A stretch of 64,000 nt of DNA from Loktanella sp. Alg231-35 (GTDB lineage: Bacteria > Pseudomonadota > Alphaproteobacteria > Rhodobacterales > Rhodobacteraceae), in contig NZ_FREV01000008.1 in the NCBI RefSeq assembly GCF_900143545.1, forward strand, positions 120,832 through 184,831, written 5' to 3'. The notes beneath the pieces were generated by a model, which was given only the letters and a program-made list of their open reading frames with translations, ran no database searches and was not told the origin of the DNA. Every line of letters begins with the position of its first letter. The stretch's first letter is position 1. Both the position numbers and the translations under genes were made by a program. Shown piece after piece: positions 59,221-64,000 of this stretch.

Positions 59221-59907
59221 ATGATCACCGGAACACTGAAACCCGTCGTAAAATCACCAAACTTCAAGCTGAGCATCGCAACATTGCTCTTCGACATCGC
59301 AGACCTGCGGGTCTTTCCCAACGCATACAAAAATGCTGACAACCACCCTGACTATCACATCGAGGCCCGGACACCCCGCGGCAATGCCCTGCGTGTCGGT
59401 TCGATGTGGAAAGCAGTGGGCGTAAACTCGGGCAACGATTACTACTCAATCACCATGACAGACCGCAACGGCAAGACATGGCGTATGAACGCCGTGCGCA
59501 ACGACACAACGCCCAAAGGCGAATTCACAGTCGTTCCATTGGCCGGCGGCGAGACATCCCCAATCATGATTGGCGGCAACCTCGAGCTGACCGACGATGG
59601 GGCCCTGGCCGGTATCATCGAAAGCTATGATTTCTCCATGAACGTCGTGTTGATCCCCGTCGAAGACAAGCAGGAGGAAAAGCACCCGGATTTCCGCATG
59701 GAAGTCACGTCTCCATCCGGTCACATCATTCGGATCGGGTCCGCATGGAAAGCGGTTTCTGACCGTGGCAACGACTATTTCTCGCTGTCCTTCTACGCAC
59801 CCACAGGGTCACGGCACCGCGCAAACGCCGTGCAGGGCGAGGGCGCGGAACCTGGCCAGTTCAACATCATCAAATTGGCCGAGCAGCCAATGCAAGACGC
59901 GGCCTAA
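59221..59907 (+). CDS. tandem DUF736-like protein
   Basis: A 228-residue protein with two related halves. HPDYHIEARTPRGNALRVGS then MWKAVGVNSGNDYYSITM recurs as HPDFRMEVTSPSGHIIRIGS then AWKAVSDRGNDYFSLSFY. The pattern (G..WK...S..G.DY.S) is that of DUF736, a family known from plasmids and conjugative elements. ATG 59221 follows AAAGGA by 6 bases. A duplicated form is unusual. Function unknown. Confidence 0.7.
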   Translation: MITGTLKPVVKSPNFKLSIATLLFDIADLRVFPNAYKNADNHPDYHIEARTPRGNALRVGSMWKAVGVNSGNDYYSITMTDRNGKTWRMNAVRNDTTPKGEFTVVPLAGGETSPIMIGGNLELTDDGALAGIIESYDFSMNVVLIPVEDKQEEKHPDFRMEVTSPSGHIIRIGSAWKAVSDRGNDYFSLSFYAPTGSRHRANAVQGEGAEPGQFNIIKLAEQPMQDAA

Positions 59908-59959
59908 GCGTCGCGCAATACCGGGGTCCAGTTCCCTCCCTGACAGGACCCCAACGCGC

Positions 59960-59993
59960 GGGCGTCATGCGAGAGCATGGCGCCCTTTTTCCT
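59960..59993 (+). terminator. rho-independent terminator after the DUF736 gene
   Basis: GGGCGTCATGC-GAGA-GCATGGCGCCC followed by TTTTTCC. One internal mismatch in an 11-base stem. Confidence 0.8.
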
Positions 59994-60028
59994 TTGGCAC
60001 ATCCATCACCACAACAAAGGAGACCACA

Positions 60029-60352
60029 ATGGGACATATGCCCGAACCACGAACGCGTTTCAGTTTCATCAGTGACCCCAGCCACGGCTGGCTTTTGGTC
60101 ACGCCCAGCGAATTGCGCGCTGTCGGTATTACCGAAGACGACATTACGCCCTATTCTTATCGTGACATCACGGGCGAAACGATCGCGCTGGAAGAAGATT
60201 GCGATGCCCATACGTTTCTGCGTGCCTGGGAAGCGAAGATCGGAAAACCGGCCGAGATCGAAGACGCTGTTGAAGGGCTCAAGCATATCCGGAGCTGGCC
60301 GCGTTTTGGAACGAAAGCGTCTGACGCGGTCGGGCACGGGACAGGCTCATGA
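60029..60352 (+). CDS. hypothetical plasmid protein
   Basis: A 107-residue acidic protein starting MGHMPEPRTRFSFISDPSHG, with GWLLVTPSELRAVGITEDDI. ATG 60029 follows AAAGGAGA by 6 bases. It overlaps the DUF3768 gene by ATGA. I recognise it as a recurrent companion of that gene on such plasmids but know no function. Confidence 0.65.
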   Translation: MGHMPEPRTRFSFISDPSHGWLLVTPSELRAVGITEDDITPYSYRDITGETIALEEDCDAHTFLRAWEAKIGKPAEIEDAVEGLKHIRSWPRFGTKASDAVGHGTGS

Positions 60353-60717
60353 GCGATGCCCCCCAAATTGATCACGGTGAGATTGCCCGGCAGAACGATG
60401 AATTCCGCCGCAGCTATGGTCAATCGCGCCGCATCCGTGGCCGCATTATGATGACGCCGGGCATGGCGGATCTTGATGCGATCACAATGCAGCGTATTCA
60501 GTTCGAGATTGTGCTGTTCGACAACTTCTCAGCGGACAATGACCCATATGGCGAACATGATTTTGGGGCATTCACCATCAAAGTGGACGGCGAAGATACC
60601 GTTATTTGGTTCAAGATTGATCTTTACGACCGGCAATATGCGGCGGGTTCCGAGAAGCCGGATGATCCAACGCAAACGCGGCGGGTCATGACGATCTTAC
60701 TGCCCTCTGAATACTGA
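60349..60717 (+). CDS. DUF3768 family protein
   Basis: A 122-residue protein. IARQNDEFRRSYGQSRRIRG, IVLFDNFSADNDPYGEHDFG and VIWFKIDLYDRQYAAGSE are the conserved blocks of DUF3768. The family is found with ArdC-like antirestriction genes. It is coupled to the upstream gene (ATGA). Confidence 0.8.
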   Translation: MSDAPQIDHGEIARQNDEFRRSYGQSRRIRGRIMMTPGMADLDAITMQRIQFEIVLFDNFSADNDPYGEHDFGAFTIKVDGEDTVIWFKIDLYDRQYAAGSEKPDDPTQTRRVMTILLPSEY

Positions 60718-60743
60718 TCCACGCCCTCACAAACAGCAATACG

Positions 60744-60779
60744 CGCGCGCCGCCTGCATATGCAGCGGGGCGCGTTTTT
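60744..60779 (+). terminator. rho-independent terminator after DUF3768
   Basis: CGCGC-GCC-GC-CTGCAT pairs with ATGCAG-CG-GGGCGCG, followed by TTTTTC. Confidence 0.75.
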
Positions 60780-60798
60780 CATTTCAAGGAGATGCACA

Positions 60799-61254
60799 AT
60801 GCAAGGAGAGATCACAGCAACGGTACAGTTGATCTACAGCTGCCCTGCGGAAAGCTCACTCTCGGCGCAGTCCGATCTTATCCAGGATGATGTCGCCCGG
60901 CTCATGGATGCGGACAGTACGACGGATGTGGCGCTGCAAGGACTGACCATCCAACACGTCCAATCGGAAGCGATGACATATGGGAATGTGGAGCCGAGGT
61001 CCGATACTGATTGGCAGTGCGATAGAATGAAGGATCTGTTGCAAGCTGCATATCCTGATGCCGAATGCATTGGCGATGCCCTCAGCTTCGTCCTTTGTGA
61101 CCTGCGCCACTTGGCAGATCAGGAAAATCTGGCGTTCGGACTGTGGGACAAAAGCGCTTACCGCATCTATGCCGCCGAAAGCCGGGATGCAGCCCGCGAA
61201 AAGAAAAAGACAGCTTCAGAGGGTTCAGAAACTGATCATGGAGAAAGATCATGA
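60799..61254 (+). CDS. hypothetical protein
   Basis: A 151-residue acidic protein starting MQGEITATVQLIYSCPAESS. ATG 60799 has AAGGAG 7 bases upstream. It contains DVALQGLTIQHVQSEAMTYG and ends in a Lys-rich tail. It overlaps the next gene by ATGA. No family recognised; part of the antirestriction module by position. Confidence 0.6.
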   Translation: MQGEITATVQLIYSCPAESSLSAQSDLIQDDVARLMDADSTTDVALQGLTIQHVQSEAMTYGNVEPRSDTDWQCDRMKDLLQAAYPDAECIGDALSFVLCDLRHLADQENLAFGLWDKSAYRIYAAESRDAAREKKKTASEGSETDHGERS

Positions 61255-61637
61255 ACATCTGGATTGTCATCACCGACGACTGCAACGGGATCAGAGCACG
61301 CCCGTTTACCACCGGAGATCAGGCCGATGCCGCCGCATTGGCATGGTGTGCCGAAGATTGGCAGGGGCCCGCGCCATGCCCAGACAACTGGCGAGAGGCG
61401 TATAGAGCACTTGGGGATGTCGACGACGCCATCTGGATCGAAAAACATGCGGTCGACGTCACAAACGCACTTGCTGACCTGACAAAATCGGCGAAAGCAC
61501 AATTGGCCGACCTTTTGCACCAAGTCTACCAGATGCAAGGCATCTTCAACGATGAAGATGGCAGCATTCAGCGCGCGGTTGAAGCTGCTGAAGCCTGGCT
61601 TGCATTGCCGGCAACCTATGAGACCAACGATGCCTGA
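61251..61637 (+). CDS. hypothetical protein
   Basis: A 128-residue protein starting MNIWIVITDDCNGIRARPFT. ATGA overlap with the gene before and 8-base overlap with the gene after. Helical C-terminal half (ALADLTKSAKAQLADLLHQV). No family recognised. Confidence 0.6.
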   Translation: MNIWIVITDDCNGIRARPFTTGDQADAAALAWCAEDWQGPAPCPDNWREAYRALGDVDDAIWIEKHAVDVTNALADLTKSAKAQLADLLHQVYQMQGIFNDEDGSIQRAVEAAEAWLALPATYETNDA

Positions 61638-62274
61638 GGTCATCCAAACCGTCGTTTACACCTACGATGAGCTTTCGCATGCCGCCCAGGAAACGGCAAA
61701 AGACTGGTACCGCAGCCTCGGGGGCCACGACGGGTGGTGGCAGTCAGTTTACGACGACTTCGCCCTGATCTGTGACTGCCTTGGCATCGCGCCAAAGACG
61801 CGCTCGGTGAAGCTGCATGGAGGGGGAACGATGAGCGAACCCTGCATTTGGTTTTCTGGTTTTTGGAACCAGGGCGATGGTGCATGTTTCGAAGGCAGAT
61901 GGCGCTACACCCGTGGTGGTAGTCTCGCAATCCGTGCCCATGCGCCGCAAGATGAAACGCTTCATGAAATTGCCGATCGGCTGCAAGAGGTGCAACAGCG
62001 CAATTTCTATCAGCTTTTCGCCGATATCGGCCATGAAGGGCGGTATTGCGATGAATACGCAATGGTCATCACTGTAGAACGCGACAACGCGCATGCTCAG
62101 CCACCCACTGACGACGCGGAAGATACGGTAACGCTCGCGATGCGCGACCTTGCCCGATGGCTCTACAAGCAGCTTGAGGTGGAGCATGACCACATCACGT
62201 CGGAGAGCGAGATCGCGGCCGCCATCATTGCCAATGAATACACGTTCACCGTGAGTGGCCGCCGCTTCGGCTGA
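61630..62274 (+). CDS. hypothetical plasmid protein, antitoxin-like
   Basis: A 214-residue protein starting MPEVIQTVVYTYDELSHAAQ. ETAKDWYRSLGGHDGWWQSV, IWFSGFWNQGDGACFEGRWR and the CDEYAMVITVERDN block match a family I have seen annotated as antitoxin of a stability system, present on many plasmids. No toxin partner is visible, so the name is uncertain. ATG 61630 overlaps the upstream gene. Confidence 0.6.
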   Translation: MPEVIQTVVYTYDELSHAAQETAKDWYRSLGGHDGWWQSVYDDFALICDCLGIAPKTRSVKLHGGGTMSEPCIWFSGFWNQGDGACFEGRWRYTRGGSLAIRAHAPQDETLHEIADRLQEVQQRNFYQLFADIGHEGRYCDEYAMVITVERDNAHAQPPTDDAEDTVTLAMRDLARWLYKQLEVEHDHITSESEIAAAIIANEYTFTVSGRRFG

Positions 62275-62303
62275 CACCCATCACAATCAAACCAGACCGC
62301 AAC

Positions 62304-62335
62304 AGGCGTCGCGCATCAGCGTGACGCCTCTTTTG
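62304..62335 (+). terminator. rho-independent terminator before ardC
   Basis: AGGCGTC-G-CGC-ATCA-GCG-T-GACGCCT followed by CTTTTG. Confidence 0.75.
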
Positions 62336-62360
62336 TCTCAGCATATCGAAAGGAAAGATC

Positions 62361-63029
62361 ATGAAGATCGACATCAAGGCTCACGTCACCGCCACAATCA
62401 TCGCCCAGATCGAAGAGGGCACCCCGCCCTGGCGCAAGCCGTGGACAGGGGACACACCAGGGATTCCATTCCCGCGCAGGCACAACGGCGAGCAGTATCG
62501 CGGGATCAATGTCCTGATGCTTTGTGCCACGGCCAGCATCCATGGGTTTCAGTCATCCCATTGGATGACTTTCCGCCAGGCGCTTGAACTGGGCGGTTGC
62601 GTCCGGAAAGGCGAGAAAGCGACACGCTCGGTTTACTACGGCACATATGAGCGTGACGCCGAAAACACACAGACCGGAGAACCCGAAACCCGGCAAAGCC
62701 GTTTCGCGAAGGTCAACAACGTCTTCAATGCAGATCAGATCGAGGGTCTGCCCGAGGATTACTACATCCGCCCGGAGCCACCCCGCGATCTGGGGACCCA
62801 GAGTGACCCGGAGCTTGATGCGTTCTTTGCCGCAACCGGTGCGGAGATCATCACCAGCGATGAGCCACGGGCCTACTTCCACCCGGTCAAGGATATTATC
62901 CACATGCCGCCCATCGCGACGTTCTTTGAAGCGTCCAGATACTATGGGGTGCTCGGCCATGAGACCGTGCACTGGGTTTGCGGGCCAAAGCGTCTCGATA
63001 CGCAGAAGGTCAAATGCAACAAACGCTAA
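62361..63029 (+). CDS. ardC: ArdC-family antirestriction protein, 3-prime truncated
   Basis: A 222-residue protein. Residues 1-120 are the ArdC N-terminal ssDNA-binding domain (IIAQIEEGTPPWRKPWTGDT, RGINVLMLCATASIHGF, VNNVFNADQIEGLPEDY). The metallopeptidase part has HETVH at 200-204 and then ends. After the TAA at 63027 the same frame continues YAFDELVA, as in intact ArdC (about 300 residues), for eight codons and then diverges. So a stop codon and a junction near 63055 removed the C-terminal 80 residues. ATG 62361 follows AAAGGAAAG. The product may still bind DNA but is probably not a full ArdC. Confidence 0.85.
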   Translation: MKIDIKAHVTATIIAQIEEGTPPWRKPWTGDTPGIPFPRRHNGEQYRGINVLMLCATASIHGFQSSHWMTFRQALELGGCVRKGEKATRSVYYGTYERDAENTQTGEPETRQSRFAKVNNVFNADQIEGLPEDYYIRPEPPRDLGTQSDPELDAFFAATGAEIITSDEPRAYFHPVKDIIHMPPIATFFEASRYYGVLGHETVHWVCGPKRLDTQKVKCNKR

Positions 63030-63117
63030 TATGCCTTTGACGAGTTGGTCGCCTTATCTTGACAGTCTGTACCATCCGTTTGTCTTCTGGTCTCATGGCC
63101 ATTTGCGGGACGCAGGG

Positions 63118-63174
63118 GGTGGTCAGGCCAGCCGCCGCGCTCCCCACAAAGCTGGCGGTGGCTGGCCTGATCAC
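63118..63174. repeat. long inverted repeat between ardC and the integrase
   Basis: GGTGGTCAGGCCAGCCGCC (63118-63136) pairs with GGCGGTGGCTGGCCTGATCACC (63153-63174) apart from a few bases, around a 16-base loop. It lies 12 bases before the integrase start and could be a terminator without T-run, a regulatory stem-loop or a recombination site. Confidence 0.55.
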
Positions 63175-63186
63175 CGCCGTAGGGTG

Positions 63187-64000
63187 ATGTGCAAGGGTGA
63201 GGGTTTTTGGGATGGGCTTTTGGGACGCGAGATCAGGTTACTGGAGACCCGCGAAGCGGATGGACTAGACCGGCATATCCCAAGGATCGTGTCGGATGGT
63301 GAGCTTTATGATCCCGACCTGGATCGTTTTTTTGTTGAACTTCCGCTGAACGGGACCCGGTCGCCCCATTCATTGCGGGCGATCGGATACGACATTGTTG
63401 TTTGGGTCCGATTTTTGGATCAGGCATGCGGCAAGACGATCTGGCTGGTTTCACACGAAGACATCGTTGCTTTTCATGGTGCCCGGCGGCGCGGTGTCGC
63501 CTCTCATCGCATTTCGGGATCTTCGTGGAATCGCTCGGTGGCTTCGCTCGACAAGCTCTATCGGTGGGGCGTGGATCAAGGAATGATCGCTGACAGCCCC
63601 TTTCGGCACCGGCAGGTTTGGCGGAGAGGTTTTGGCGGTCGTCGCGCTGCTCATGAAGACCGCAATATGGCTTATGAGCCTTCATCGGAAGTGTTCCAGC
63701 CGCGTTTCGTATCGCTGGAGACCTATCGGCTGTTCAATCGGGTTGGCCTACGGGGTTTGACCCGGACAGGCCACGAACGCCCGGGTGCCCGGGATCGCAA
63801 TGGGGTTCGCAATGCACTCTTCGCTGACGTGTTGGTGTCGACAGGATTGCGTCTGGAAGAGGCCGGATCGTTGCTGGCCCGCGAGCTGCCCAAGATGGGC
63901 ACCGCTGATGGCTCACAGCGGCAAATCAGATTTGACCTGCCAACGCCCATTTCCAAAGGCAATCGTGGGCGAACGATTCTGTTGCCTCGACGTATTGTTG
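63187..64000 (+). CDS. tyrosine recombinase, 5-prime part (runs off the window)
   Basis: From ATG 63187 an open frame continues to the window end (271 codons). It encodes an N-terminal SAM-like domain (SLRAIGYDIVVWVRFLDQAC, RISGSSWNRSVASLDKLYRW) and the start of the catalytic domain (FADVLVSTGLRLEEAGSLLA with the first catalytic Arg). The HxxR and Tyr parts would lie beyond. It sits right behind the cut ardC gene, so it may belong to the element that truncated it. Confidence 0.8.
   Translation, partial: MCKGEGFWDGLLGREIRLLETREADGLDRHIPRIVSDGELYDPDLDRFFVELPLNGTRSPHSLRAIGYDIVVWVRFLDQACGKTIWLVSHEDIVAFHGARRRGVASHRISGSSWNRSVASLDKLYRWGVDQGMIADSPFRHRQVWRRGFGGRRAAHEDRNMAYEPSSEVFQPRFVSLETYRLFNRVGLRGLTRTGHERPGARDRNGVRNALFADVLVSTGLRLEEAGSLLARELPKMGTADGSQRQIRFDLPTPISKGNRGRTILLPRRIV

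Noticed and set aside
1..64000. tRNA or rRNA genes
   Set aside because: Scanned the gene-free stretches for cloverleaf-like and rRNA sequence by eye; none recognised.

Overview
The window reads as part of a plasmid (or plasmid-derived megaplasmid region) of a marine alphaproteobacterium of the Rhodobacterales (Roseobacter group). The grounds are a complete repABC replication and partition cassette with parS-type palindromes, an L-cysteate sulfo-lyase (cuyA) and TRAP transporters, and the mix of DUF1403, ScpB, ArdC, DUF736 and DUF3768 genes, which I know from plasmids of this order. The assignment rests on protein recognition by eye; no search was run.

Layout. 1-2.6 kb: end of a TRAP permease, an alpha/beta hydrolase, cuyA, and a cuyZ-like exporter broken by a frameshift and cut by an integrase remnant. 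2.9-6.5 kb: a hydrolase next to a membrane protein that looks frameshifted, a small unknown gene behind a 10-bp-periodic GTTC array, and an IS110 scrap. 7.0-13.6 kb: a large ParB-like protein, then repA-repB-repC with three GTTAACA-NN-TGTTAAC palindromes and the counter-transcribed RNA locus, then two small genes. 13.6-16.4 kb: a tyrosine recombinase divergent from DUF1403-ScpB.

16.5-28.8 kb is a dense defence-like island. It holds a Fic protein behind a five-copy direct-repeat array with an exact 24-bp period, and a 960-residue protein that combines a putative nuclease domain, a STAND-like NTPase, helical repeats and a SEC-C zinc motif. It continues with a tightly overlapping minus-strand operon (WYL regulator, WGR protein, zinc-ribbon/HEPN-like protein, AbiH) transcribed divergently from sbcD-sbcC-HNH. 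This is the best candidate for an undescribed system. An IS3-family element follows at 28.9-30.3 kb.

30.5-41.8 kb is a metal-resistance region: a phosphatidyltransferase, merR/merT/merF and a GDCC-type protein (no merA or merP in the window), a second MerR with a CDF transporter and a methyltransferase, then a copper-type cluster (Crp-like regulator, LTxxQ periplasmic protein, DUF411, cytochrome c, CopC, CopD, CsoR, glutaredoxin-MauE-like). A second XerC/D-type integrase closes it.

42-57.4 kb holds a large YecA-like protein and a catabolic cluster with two LysR regulators: GcvT-fold demethylase-like protein, hydrolase, SDR, a full TRAP transporter, crotonase, acyl-CoA ligase, and a cytoplasmic molybdopterin oxidoreductase of the BisC/DMSO reductase type. 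58-64 kb: an H-NS-like protein and the accessory plasmid module (tandem DUF736, unknowns, DUF3768, ArdC), whose genes are separated by terminator-like hairpins. ArdC is cut short and followed by an integrase that runs off the window end. A leader with two hairpins is shared by the ParB-like gene at 7 kb and the DUF736 gene at 59 kb, which ties these two distant blocks to one module.
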